64,000 nt of DNA from Silene latifolia (lineage: Eukaryota; Streptophyta; Magnoliopsida; Caryophyllales; Caryophyllaceae): assembly GCF_048544455.1 (NCBI RefSeq), contig NC_133538.1:5176658-5240657 (forward strand), written 5' to 3'. The translations under genes and the position numbers were made by a program. Each line of letters begins with the position of its first letter. The stretch's first letter is position 1. The notes beneath the pieces are model-generated. The model was not told where the DNA came from and searched no databases. It was given only the letters and a program-made list of their open reading frames with translations. Shown piece after piece: positions 52,945-64,000 of the stretch.

Positions 52945-53033
52945 TTTTTTTTAAAACATGTAGAAAACTATTTAATGCACATACTCTACATTGTCATGCA
53001 CATACACAATTGTTTAATAAACATATGTTGCCG
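52945..53033. repeat. Flank duplication, copy B (right edge of minisatellite)
   Basis: Same 88 bp as 51331-51418. This suggests the homogeneous units expanded between two copies of a larger original repeat. Confidence 0.85.
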
Positions 53034-53664
53034 GTTGTTTAATCTGGTCATGGAAAGGGTTGAGGGTTGTTTAATGTACATATATTTTTCTTTCATGCGT
53101 GTGCAACGTGACGTCATGTACTGATAAGGAATTTTGTTTTCATGAATGTGCAAGAGTGAACTAAATTTCTTACTCAAATTGCTTGGTCAACGAGAATTAG
53201 TTGTGGCGGCTTTCGATTTCTTTGAAAAATAATCTTTGACTGACCGTCCTCCTCTTGGTAGAACTTTTTTCTTTGATGCAACACTCTTTCGCCCCATATC
53301 TATCAATCATTTCAGGGAAATTATAAAGACAGTTGAAAGACAAACTATTGTACAAATCACATGGTTATAATGAATGTAGATTGCAGCATTTCACAGTTAA
53401 TTATGTTGCAAAACAATAGTAAAAAGCGTAATACTACTTGATGAATACAGATGAAAACTAAGTAAAATTGGGAAATGAAAGAACATAAGCTGTGAAAGTC
53501 AAACCAAAAATATAAAATGTATATATATATATGTGTCAAACCAACATTCATAACAACTTCTACAATCCAAAATACCAAAACTAATTACATAATTATTAGT
53601 AAAGCCTGACAAAAAGTACAAATACAATTCGTTGGCCAGAAAGTTGTACAAACTTATGATAGAC
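53034..53664. other. Spacer between minisatellite and F-box-like gene
   Basis: AT-rich. Contains ATGCGTGTGCAACGTGACGT-type words at 53095 and a minus-strand remnant at 53160-53300 rich in basic residues. No recognised gene. Confidence 0.4.
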
Positions 53665-54208
53665 CTACGTCAAATCAACGACTTCAACATAAGACAACCT
53701 TCGACGAGCTAGTAAAGATGTTGCTATTGATTTCGCTTCTTCATGTAACAAAGGTGGCATATCCCGTAACATCTCATCAACTTGCTTAATTTGACTGTCA
53801 TTAAGTGGATTGAGATGTGTGTTCTGAAAAGCATTTCTTCGTTGGTGTACATGCATGATGAATTTGGCTGCCATATTACCCGTCATAAAACACTTGCATC
53901 TTTGGGAAATTAGTCTACCACGACTAAGCACTATCCTCACGCCATTAATGTCATTAAATCGCAAAGTTTGCAGGTAAGCTATCAAAGACACCAGGTGAAT
54001 ACGGGAAGAAAAGAAAGAGTTTAGCCCACAATAAGCAGACATTGGCCATGTTTGCCCTATCAGAGCATTTATCAAGGTGATTGAAAATTTGTAACACAAG
54101 ATCTGGCTCACTTAAGACATCATTTCTTGACTGATTACGACGATCGGTGAACTCCACTTGTGGTAACTTGACCAAGGTAAGGCGGAGACTCGATTTTCTC
54201 TTTGACAT
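53665..54208 (-). pseudogene. F-box-like protein gene in MULE-2, one frameshift
   Basis: Minus strand from ATG at 54208: a basic N-terminus, then DLVLQIFNHLDKCSDRANMA and NVCLLWAKL, which follows the F-box pattern (L..IF.HLD..DR......C..W). The frame changes at about 54000, after which SLIAYLQTLRFNDINGVRIV, KCFMTGNMAAKF, LNPLNDSQIKQVDEMLRD and a C-terminus RLSYVEVVDLT are read to the stop at 53665. About 180 codons. The C-terminal part is not a family I know. It lies downstream of the right-terminal leader (54995-55130) and could be the first gene on the minus-strand side of the transposon. F-box identity is moderate. Confidence 0.45.
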
Positions 54209-54994
54209 AATGTTGGATAAAAAGTTCTTGTTCTACTTCCTCGCGATTGACTACCCAACCATTGCACCAATTTTCCATTTTTAATGTTTACGTATGCGAA
54301 TTGAAAAGAAGGAATACTTGTAAATGGAGAAAATATGTAAAAAGTTACTTGACTCAGTGGAATAGTTACTAACGTTAGTAGCTTTACTTAGTATGCATTG
54401 TTTGAGCTTGAGATGTAAACAATTTTAGTAGAAAATCAGTAACAAACATCAACAACATGGGGAATCAGGGTTTGATCATTGCGTAATTAGGTTTATTAGC
54501 GAAAATGTGAACAACAAGACTACAAATCTAAGAATCTGCCATATAATGACAATGAATTAGCGTAATTAGCAATAATTTTGGAAGTTCAGTCCCTAATTTC
54601 ATGATTTCAACTAAGAATCTGCCAACCCTCATTTCCAAGTTTCCCCAATTGAATTCACCAAAACCCTAATTTAACAAACATAATTCATTATTCCGACTGT
54701 AACACATTAATGAAGGCGTAAATTCAACTAATATGGTCGACAAATGTAAAAATTACAAACACAGAAACACTGAAACCCTAATTTCGCAAAATCAGTTCCT
54801 AATTTCATGATTTCAACTAATGTACCTAATTTGACAAACATAATTCATAATTCCGACTATAAAATATTAATGAAAGCATAACTTCAACTAATTTAGGCGA
54901 CATACAAATTGCAAAGACAGAAACACATAAACACAGAAACCCTAATTTTGCTAAAAATTAATCATGAATATCGGAAGTTTACCTCGTTGAATTA

Positions 54995-55130
54995 CCAAGA
55001 TCTGTTGCTGGAAAAAGCGTCGAAGATTTTGATGGACGAGGAAGTTGATCGGAAGATTTGTGATGCTCGAAAATGGCGGAAGGATCTAGAACGTTTGTCG
55101 CGAAGAGAGAGAAAGGGAGATGAGTGAAAA
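54995..55130 (-). promoter_or_regulatory. Leader/promoter of the minus-strand MULE-2 gene(s)
   Basis: Minus strand: a pyrimidine-rich stretch (CATCTCCCTTTCTCTCTCTT) leads to CAACAGATCTTG|GTAATTC, a donor-like site. This mirrors the leader at the left end, which also is CT-rich and ends AAG|GTAATA about 250 bp from the terminus. Confidence 0.4.
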
Positions 55131-55202
55131 GGGTAAGTTGTAAAATGAAAATGATGGACGGGTTTGGGTGATGGCCGCGTTAATTACAAAGTTTGGTTCA
55201 AT

Positions 55203-56284
<1,082 letters not shown>

Positions 56285-56349
<65 letters not shown>
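56285..56349. repeat. (TA)n tract
   Basis: About 32 TA units between two small elements. Confidence 0.97.
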
Positions 56350-56828
<479 letters not shown>

Positions 56829-57256
56829 GCGGGATCTCGTGAGTTTGATTCTTACGGTGAGTTGTGAGTTTGAAAAATCTCAGCCACTAGATCAAAAGAA
56901 ACCAGGGGCTGAGATCAAAATGGACAGTTGAGATTCTATTTAGCATATTTGACGCCGAGCTGTTTTTATTATTTTTACGGTCACTTCACTCTCTACGCTC
57001 AAAAATTTCCCCAAAAATTTCCCATAAACCCTAAAATTACCCCCAAAAATTCCCCAATTTTTTCAATCGATTTCCCTAATTTCACTCTGTTTCCCAAATC
57101 AATCACTCACATTTCCCTTTCCTCTTCATCCATGCCTCCTCCCACCAGAAATCCCTTTCCCAACCCTCCTCCTCGTGTACTCACTCTCTCTCACTCCATT
57201 TTCAATTTTCTATTTTCCGATTTTGATTGTATTGAATGTTTAATTAGCTTTCTGTA

Positions 57257-57353
57257 ATGGCTCGATGTTGGAACAACTTGGACGATGAGTTTGTTACAAA
57301 GGTAGAGAAAAATGTTTCCAAGACCATTATCGAATTGATGCTGATTGAGGAAG
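57257..57353 (+). pseudogene. Short exon-like ORF upstream of the NHX fragment, unidentified
   Basis: ATG at 57257 reads MARCWNNLDDEFVTKVEKNV, then SKTIIELMLIEEG to a GAGGAAG|GTAATA donor. The next acceptor is at 57418. Joined there the NHX frame is missed by one base, whereas reading through the 65-nt intron keeps it. It is not NHX N-terminal sequence. It may come from another captured gene. Confidence 0.35.
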
Positions 57354-57418
57354 GTAATATTGATGAGAACCAATTGCTTGCTCGATTGCTATTTACATTT
57401 CTTGTATTGTTTTTGCAG

Positions 57419-58359
57419 GCTGGATTGTTCAGTGCTTACATATTCAAGACACTCTATTTTGGCAGGTCGGCAGTATTTCCTTCACATTGCATTATTTTAG
57501 ATTTTCGTACATATGTCATTCCTGGTTACAAAGCAAGTAAGTTGCATGCTGTTATAATTGTCTCTCTGAAATTCAGGCATTCTACTGATCGTGAGGTCGC
57601 CCTTATGATATTGATGGCGTGTTTCTCATATATGCTTGCTGAAGTAAGTCTCCAACAACTGCAGTACTCCTATTTCATGTCAAAACAGCAGTATCTGTCT
57701 TTTTACTCTTGCAACAAACCTTCTCGTGCAGTTGTTTGACCACTATACATGGCACAATGTGACTGAGAGTTCACGAATAACAACCAAGTATGTACATGTG
57801 GCAATCTCTCTCTCTTTAAGATGGACTATTATGCACATCCTTTTTGTAAATAAGCTTTCTTTTCTCCTTTTTTATGTTTGCAGGCATGCGTTTGCAACAC
57901 TTTCATTTGTTGCAGAAATTTTTATCTTCCTTTATGTGGGCATGGATGCTTTGGACATTGAAAAGTGGCAAGTTATCAGCGATAGGTATGTTACTTGAGC
58001 AACATACGTTCCATCCACTTAAAAAGAAGACGGTTGAAATGCTTGCATCTGGTTATCATTACTCGTGTTTTCTGCAGTCCGGGAACATCAGTCACCGTGA
58101 GTTCAGTGCTACTAGCGCTCATTCTGTTAGGTCGGGCAGCGTTTGTCTTCCCCTTGTCGTTTTTATCCAACTTAACAAAAAAATCACCCAATGACAAAAT
58201 TAATCTGAAACAACGGGTAATAGATTCCTACCATAAGTTACTATATTCCGAAGTGTAAAAAAATTGAAATTGCATTATAATACCGGTGTCCTTGGTGTCT
58301 ACTCCTTCAAATTACTGTTTGGTGGGCTGGCCTCATGCGAGGAGCCGTGGTGCTGTGGC
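57419..58359 (+). pseudogene. NHX: Captured NHX-type vacuolar Na+(K+)/H+ antiporter gene fragment, introns kept
   Basis: Six exon-like blocks, the first five with GT-AG borders: 57419-57465, 57577-57643, 57732-57787, 57884-57985, 58078-58216 and about 58312-58359. Spliced, the first five read in one open frame: SAYIFKTLYFGRHSTDREVA, SYMLAELFD, HYTWHNVTESSRITTKHAFA, FIFLYVGMDALDIEKW, GRAAFVFPLSFLSNL. The sixth has WWAGLMRGAV. These are mid-protein segments of plant NHX exchangers, which drive Na+ or K+ into the vacuole or endosomes in exchange for protons. Between LFD and HYTWHNV the family normally has a 15-residue membrane segment (LSGILTVFF-type) that is absent here without loss of frame. 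N-terminal ion-translocation segments and the C-terminal tail are absent. Confidence 0.9.
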
Positions 58360-58686
58360 AGATGAGGTGGTCTACTCCTTCAGATTACTGTTTGTTCCTA
58401 GTTTTGTGAATTTACATTGGCTTAAACTCCTCCATTACCTTTTTCAGGCAGTGCCTTGACCATTTTTTACATTCTTGGGTTTTATCAAGCTGAAAAATTA
58501 CCTTGCGTTGAGTATGTTAAATTTTGGTCCTTATCACATTAGTGATTAGTTTATTCATATCATATATGTTCACTGTTTGCTTGCATTAAGATTCGGTTAA
58601 TTTGCTGTTTAATTTGGTGTGCTCGAATGCACAAATTGACGACTTTTACCTTTGCATCTGAAGAGTACACTAGTCAGATAAATTGA

Positions 58687-58757
58687 AGGCTATTAGTTCA
58701 GTGGTAGAACAATGTGTAATTTTGCACGTAGACGTGGGTTCGACTCCCACATAGCCT
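58687..58757 (+). tRNA. tRNA-like sequence, anticodon loop abnormal (pseudo-tRNA)
   Basis: Folds as a cloverleaf. The 7-bp acceptor AGGCTAT/ATAGCCT and the D stem GTTC/GAAC (loop AGTGGTA) are perfect. The anticodon stem is ATGTG/CACGT with one G-T pair. The T stem GTGGG/CCCAC with loop TTCGACT is perfect. A- and B-box sequences (TTAGTTCAGTGG, GGTTCGACTCC) fit RNA polymerase III promoters. The anticodon loop is TAATTTTG, 8 nt instead of 7, so the anticodon cannot be assigned. No poly-T terminator follows closely. It sits inside the NHX-carrying element, directly before the A-rich minisatellite, and could instead be the head of a SINE. Confidence 0.6.
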
Positions 58758-58764
58758 GATCTTT

Positions 58765-60260
58765 TATAACACCAGAATAACACCAAAATAATATCGGAGT
58801 AACACTGGAATAACACCACAATAACACTAAAATAATAGCACAGTAACACGGGAAAAAAAGAGTAAAAAATATCAAAGTAGTAAAAAATATCAAAGTGACA
58901 CGGTAATAACATCACAATAATACCAGAATAACAGTACAATAACACGTGGTAAAAGAGAGTAAAAAAATCTAAGTGACATCGGAATAACATCAGAATAACA
59001 GTAAAATAACAGCACAATAACACGTGGTAAAAAAAAGAAAACAAAATCAAAGTCGTAAAAAAAATCAAAGTGGCATCGGAATAACATCACAATAACAGCA
59101 CAATAACATGCGGTAAAAAAAAGAGTAAAAAAATCGAAGTAGTAAAAAAATCAAATTAGTAAAAAATCAAAATGATACCGGAATAACATCACAATAACAG
59201 CAGAATAACAGTAGAATAACAACACAATAACACGTGGTAAAAAAAAAAAAGTCGTAAAAAAAATCAAAGTAGCAGCAGAATAACAGTAGAATAACAGCAC
59301 AATAACACGTGGTAAAAAAAAATCAAAGTCGTTAAAAAAATCTAAGTGACATCGGAATAACATCACAATAACATCAGAATAACAGTAAAATAACAGCACA
59401 AAAACACGTGGTAAAAAAAGATAAAAAATCAAAGTCGTAAAAAAAATCAAAGTGACATCGGAATAACATCACAATAACAGCACAATAACATGCGGTAAAA
59501 AAAGAGTAAAAAATCGAAGTAGTAAAAAAATCAAATTAGTAAAAAATCAAAGTGATACCGGAATAACATCACAATAACAACAGAATAACAGTAGAATAAC
59601 AGCACAATAACACGTGGTAAAAAAAAAAATGAAAGTCGTAAAAAAAATCAAAGTAATGTGAGAATAACATCGAATAACAAGAGAATAACAAAGACAATAA
59701 CACGTGGTAAAAAAAATCAAAGTCGTTAAAAAAATCAAAGTAACAACAGAATAACATCACAATAACAGCGGAATAACAGTAGAATAACAGCACAATAACA
59801 CGTGGTAAAAAAAAAAGAAAAAAAATGAAAGTCGTAAAAAAATCAAAGTAATGTTATAATAACATCGAATAACGGAGAATAACAAAGACAATAACACGTC
59901 GTAAAAAAAAATCAAAGTCGTAAAAAAAATTCAAAGTAACAGCAAAATAACAATAAGATCACAATAACATGTGGTAAAAAAAAAAGAGAAAAAAAATCAA
60001 AGTCGTAGTAAAAAAACAAAGTAAAAAAAGCACAATAACATCATAATAACACGAGGTAAAAAATAGAGTAAAAAAAATTCAAGTAAAAAAAAAATCTGGT
60101 GCAAAAAGAAAAAGAAAAAAAATGTAACATAATGAGAAAATTAGAGAAAAACATAAGAGAAAAAAAAAATCAAAGTTTAAAAAAAAAACATAATAACACG
60201 AGGTAAAAAAAAAGATAAAAAAATTAAAGTAAAAAAAAAGTAGCACTAGAAAAAAGAGAA
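58765..60260. repeat. A-rich minisatellite, units about 90-130 bp built from AATAACA words
   Basis: About 13 irregular units, each marked by AACACGTGGTAAAAAAA (or ATGCGG, ACGAGG variants), followed by ATCAAAGTCGTAAAAAAA and a run of CATCACAATAACAGCAGAAT-type words. Degenerates to A-runs after 60050. The long minus-strand Phe/Leu/Tyr frames are artefacts of the repeat. Confidence 0.9.
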
Positions 60261-60391
60261 AATAAACTAAATAACAATGCTTTTATATGACAACTAAGAT
60301 TAATCTTGGTCACTCATCTCTAATTTAATCTAATGGTTGAGATTTACCCAACTCACAACTCACCATAAGAACCAAAATCACCAAATCCAAT

Positions 60392-61745
60392 CTATATACA
60401 ATTAAACCGATTCTAGGTGTACGATATTCTAGCTTTACTACAAGTCTCAATAGTAAAATTGAATCTCTTTAACAAACAATCCCTCTGTTACTTACTATTT
60501 GATATAGTCCGTCAAGTTCTAATTAATACTAATAGAATATTATTGAAACTGTTTGTCTAAAAAAAATATTATTGAAACTAAAGGCAGGCTAGTACGTACC
60601 CACAAATTTAATTACCAACATTCTAACCAAACTTCTACACCCCTGAACTCCACGATGCCCGCACAAGTTACCCAAAAACTACGCCAAGACCTAACTAACA
60701 ACACACACATAGTCCGACTATCCTACGCCTCAACACTCGACTACAACCCACCACGCTCACTGCCAACCACCAACCACCAAGCACGGCACCACAGCCAACC
60801 AAAGACGTAACCTTACGACCTTACCCAGAATCAGCCCCATCATCGCCACACATCATCTACCTCAGCCAGAATACGAAAACCAAAACAGAGAACTGCGGCA
60901 TCGCCGCGATGGCAACGAAACAGCTCGAGACCATTTTCACTTCGCTACCCATTAAGAAGCTCAGCTGTGTTACAAATATCGGAATTTAACTCACTCCATA
61001 GTATGTGTAAACCGCCAACGAAACTTCGCCGTAACGGTGTCAAAACAGAGTAATACTGCTGCTGTTGTCCAGCACCATTCACCACTCAAACAGCTTAAAA
61101 TAACTCTGAAATACATTCAAGCTACTACCCATATGACAGCCATTTGACCTACCAACGAACCAGCCCAAACTCGACGCTAAGATCCCTCAAACCAGCCCGA
61201 AACAGGGACAACGTACTGTTACGGTCCAGCAGTCCTTTTCGTTCTTAACCATCAATAAATCGACTCTAAGACACCATACAAAATCCCCTCGACAATCCCT
61301 TAACGAACCATGACAAGGCTCTTCAAATAAGACGCTAAAACTACTCAAAACGGCTATTAAAACGGTAAGTTACCTTTATGTATATGACCATGATGTTGCA
61401 GAGATGAACAAGTCGAATAGCAAGGCAAAGCTGAAGGAGATGGTTGGTTAAAGACGGCGTGCTCGATACGGGAAGGGTTATAGTTTAGTTTATATATAGG
61501 TGGGATCACAAGTTTCCTAATTAGGTTTATTATTATTACTATTATTATATTATTATTATAATTATATGATAATATTACTATAATCATCATGCCATCTTCC
61601 TTATTTCCTAGCTAGGGAGCTCACGCGAAATGGTCTCGCGATAACTAAATGAAAGTTCCTAGATGAGGCAATACTCTACCCACTAAATTATTACTATTAT
61701 TTTTCCTTCATTTAAATTAGTATTTCAAAAATATGGGTTATTACA
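60392..61745 (-). repeat. LARD-2 right (5') LTR, second segment
   Basis: Resumes CAATTAAACCGATTCTAG, matching 20430-20819, then continues past the Copia-1 site (GACGTAAC|CTTACG) to GGGTTATTACA at 61745. It contains a small tandem duplication of AATATTATTGAAACT at 60536-60580 and an ATT-rich patch near 61530. No gene. Confidence 0.8.
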
Positions 61746-61750
61746 AAAAG

Positions 61751-62049
61751 TGTCTCAATGTAAGGTTTCGTAGTCCAACAAATTTCACAATAAGCACGAC
61801 TCCATCACCATTTTGTCATCCATGTCACATAAACCAAGCTTCATAGTTCATTTAAAATCATGATGAAAATAAGACGCGCCATTTGCAAGATGTTTAAATT
61901 ATAGTACTATACAAATTTTAAAAATGCCCAGTTTCAGAAAGAGATTTGATCATTTGATTTAGACGTTCTATGAGTTTCTGGAAGAATTCAAATACACAAA
62001 TGCTAAGAAAACTTTTGTAAACAGAATATTTGCGAATTTAATCATACAC
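61751..62049. other. Intron of the DUF212 gene right of the insertion
   Basis: No gene. Together with 19204-19439 it forms the intron that received the LTR composite. Confidence 0.5.
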
Positions 62050-62110
62050 GTGCATCATAATAAAACCCGCGTAAATAGCAGCCATACCAAAAATAGAATC
62101 AGAAAAGCCC
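62050..62110 (-). pseudogene. DUF212 gene, internal exon
   Basis: Minus strand: a TTGCAG acceptor at 62111 is followed by GFSDSIFGMAAIYAGFIM. In this family the segment precedes MYDAQGVRREVG, which here is found at 19201. The 3' edge is ambiguous: two or more bases seem lost before the donor, so the MYDAQ motif is damaged. It joins in phase (GAA AG|G GGC) to the exon at 62186-62223. Confidence 0.75.
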
Positions 62111-62185
62111 CTGCAATGGAAAATAATAAAAATGGAGCGATTAATAGACATAATGAAGTAGCGTATTAGGTTTTGATAAGAGCAC

Positions 62186-62223
62186 CTTTCGAGGGCCAAA
62201 CAAGTTGCAGTAGCCACAACTGC
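62186..62223 (-). pseudogene. DUF212 gene, short upstream exon
   Basis: Minus strand: acceptor TTGACAG, then 38 nt reading AVVATATCLALER, then donor AAAG|GTGC. The motif follows SSHS in the family (PSSHSAVV...). The exon with GGMPSSHS was not found before 64000, so the 5' end is either outside the window or lost. Confidence 0.7.
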
Positions 62224-62815
62224 CTGTCAATTCGAAAAACAAGTGACCTAATGAATACAAAACATCAGTTTCATGCCACAAAGTATCCGTATCATTAAAC
62301 TTAAGGTGATGTTCTCTTCAAGGAGACTGGAACTATTAAAATTTCACTCATGGGGAAACACCGAGAGCTGACATAAATTTGAATGAAATTTAAGGGAAGG
62401 ACACAAATTAAAACCCGAAACCTTTTCCCATCCTACTTGAGCATTCCTGTCTGCCTATTATGATACCTGCATGTGGGTCGAATTTCACTTCAAGTATATG
62501 CATCCATAAATGGGTTTCTGGATAATGATCACTTTTATCCTAGTTTTGCATTAATTTGGGAGTTATTCAACACAATGCTAATTAATTCATCACCTTTTTT
62601 TTCTCTCGAAGCGTCTCAAATTAGTGATAATGCCCTCGCGCTCCCAGTCGTAGATGATTTATACCATTTCTAATGTGTTAGCTCATCCAGTCTCGCAGTC
62701 CTTCACCTAACCCCCCCAATCGTAGATGATTATGCCCTAATAGTTGATGAAGAGCTAAATGAAAGAAATTTTTCAATGTTGTAATTGAAGGGGAAGAGCC
62801 AACTTACTGATAGAA
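62224..62815. other. No gene seen
   Basis: AT-rich. A short plus-strand open frame at 62473-62673 has no family features. It should contain the upstream intron of the DUF212 gene if the 5' exons exist beyond the window. Confidence 0.4.
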
Positions 62816-63460
62816 GTTTGTGATGCTTGTAGCTCTAAAAAGGTAGTTAGAGCCGCTCTTGCCTCGACCCCGAGCAAGCCACACAGAGTTTGTGATGCCT
62901 GCTACAATAAACTTAAGGGTACTGCGACTGGAAATGCATCGTTTTTCAGTAAGAGACCCACAGCTCCTTGTCAATCTATTGATAATTGCAGGGGAAGGCT
63001 AGACAGGCCTGAAACAAAGGGCTCTAGGCTTTTGCTATCTCTGACCACCGAACCAGTCAAGTACCTTGAGGTTAGAACTCAAAGGTTCGGGACTAAATCA
63101 CACACGTTTGCCATGGTTAGGCAATCACAAGTGCCAACATTTCAATAACTTGAGGATATTGCATTTCCTAGTTCCTCAAGCGCGCTTCAAACTACATTAA
63201 AGCCTACTACAACACCACCACCTCCTCCACCAGCATTATATTCTTCTTGCTCCTCTGTAAGGCCAGCTTCACTGTATTCAAGACGACCAAACCCACCCCG
63301 GTCTACTACTACTGTGTTTTCTAGAGGAGTTAATGATAGTCTCAGGAGGTCTAATGAACTTCTGAGCCAAGAAGTGGCTAAGTTTCACAACCATTTTGAT
63401 CAAAATTTCCAGTTACCAACGACACAGAAAACATTGAAAGGGACCAACCGTATTAGGTGA
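62816..63460 (+). pseudogene. PRAF-like (RCC1-FYVE-BREVIS RADIX) protein fragment
   Basis: Reads VCDACSSKKVVRAALASTPS, then KPHRVCDACYNKLK: the last half of the plant FYVE zinc finger with two CxxC pairs. It is followed in the same frame by RGRLDRPETKGSRLL, KYLEVRTQRFGTKSHTFAMV, a Pro-rich linker, SRRPNPPRSTTTVFSRGV and NDSLRRSNELLSQEVAK. This is the order seen in PRAF proteins, where the NELLxQEV coiled coil precedes the BRX domain. One in-frame TAA at 63146 and a stop at 63458 break it. The RCC1 repeats and the first FYVE ligands are missing. FYVE domains bind phosphatidylinositol-3-phosphate; this fragment could not. Confidence 0.82.
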
Positions 63461-64000
63461 ATTGTTTTAGAGTTACACACGGTCCTTTAGATGGTTATGG
63501 GTGTTGAATATTGAGTACTCTAAGCATAGTAAGCAGTGAGGGCAGTTTTAGTACACGCAGGTTCCACTCACATGTCTCACATGCTAGCTTCATTTTGTCT
63601 CTCCTCGTCGCCATCAATATATCAAAATTAAATATTCATATTAGAGATTAAGCAACGTGCCTGCCTGCCATACTCCCATGTGACCACACTTCCAGTAAAA
63701 AGTATTCAAACATCAAATTCAGCAACCGAGTGCTAGAACTTGCTCCAAAATCAGGCAACTCTTAATAGCAAGTTCAGACATGTTACCCAAAACAAGTATT
63801 CAAATTCAATCTTTTAATCATTAATAGACCTAGTTACCATGGGTAAAAAGTTCACCATTGCGATGGAGAACTTATGTACATAGAATATTAATTGTAAAAT
63901 TAATGGTTAACCTTTGCACCCATTGATCAAATCCAAAACCTTATATTTATCTAGAATTCACAAAGATGGATAAACGGGTCAACATATAGCAAGTTGGAAA
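63461..64000. other. No gene seen
   Basis: AT-rich sequence with no open frame or repeat I can interpret. Confidence 0.4.

Noticed and set aside
58670-59793. Hydrophobic Phe/Leu/Tyr/Cys-rich minus-strand frames resembling membrane proteins
   Set aside because: They are the reverse reading of the AATAACA/GTAAAAAA minisatellite.

Overview
This is nuclear DNA of a flowering plant (a eudicot). The evidence is plant-type LTR retrotransposons with plant tRNA primer sites, FAR1/FRS-like MULE transposases, GT-AG introns of 50-400 bp, and fragments of plant-specific genes: an NHX antiporter, a PRAF-type RCC1-FYVE protein and a DUF212 membrane protein. A Caryophyllales origin is possible from general sequence flavour but is not demonstrated. 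No gene in the window looks intact. Almost all of it is transposable elements inserted into one another, and target-site duplications (TSDs) allow part of the order to be read.

Region 1-16768 is a Mutator-like element (MULE-1) on the minus strand, open at the left edge. Its FRS-like transposase is frameshifted and is split by an 11.85-kb LTR retrotransposon without visible coding capacity (LARD-1, 2417-14270, minus strand). LARD-1 in turn carries a 3.75-kb CACTA-like element (6417-10164, TSD ATG) holding F-box gene fragments.

Region 16885-64000 is the remnant of a DUF212-type gene (acid phosphatase/vanadium haloperoxidase-related) on the minus strand. Exons lie at 62223-62186, 62110-about 62050 and 19201-18819. 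Its intron is split by a 42.3-kb composite bounded by an LTR family (19445-61745, TSD AAAAG on both sides). The left LTR of that composite holds Copia-1 (20821-about 23905), whose own LTR was hit by a second CACTA-like element (20921-22698, TSD GAA). Further right is Copia-2 (about 24856-39550), which was hit by a solo LTR (26037-28508, TSD ATAAT) and by an Athila-like Gypsy element (30515-38946, TSD GCGTC).

The right LTR of the composite (39964-61745) is broken at a TA microsatellite by a 19.5-kb train of elements. All of these abut (TA)n tracts and have termini of the type GGATCYNGTGAG. They are a 14.3-kb MULE (MULE-2, 40969-55258) with a plus-strand FRS-type transposase, convergent minus-strand Ulp1-like and F-box-like genes and a minisatellite of perfect hairpins; two small elements (55381-56723); and a 3.6-kb gene-capturing element (56826-60391) with a multi-exon NHX fragment, a tRNA-like gene and a 1.5-kb A-rich minisatellite.

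A PRAF-like (FYVE to BREVIS RADIX linker) pseudogene lies at 62816-63460. The most noteworthy themes are the MuDR-like convergent architecture of MULE-2, repeated targeting of (TA)n by this transposon family, the hairpin array, and the NHX capture. Boundaries were read by eye and are good to a few bases where a TSD is given, and otherwise to some tens of bases.
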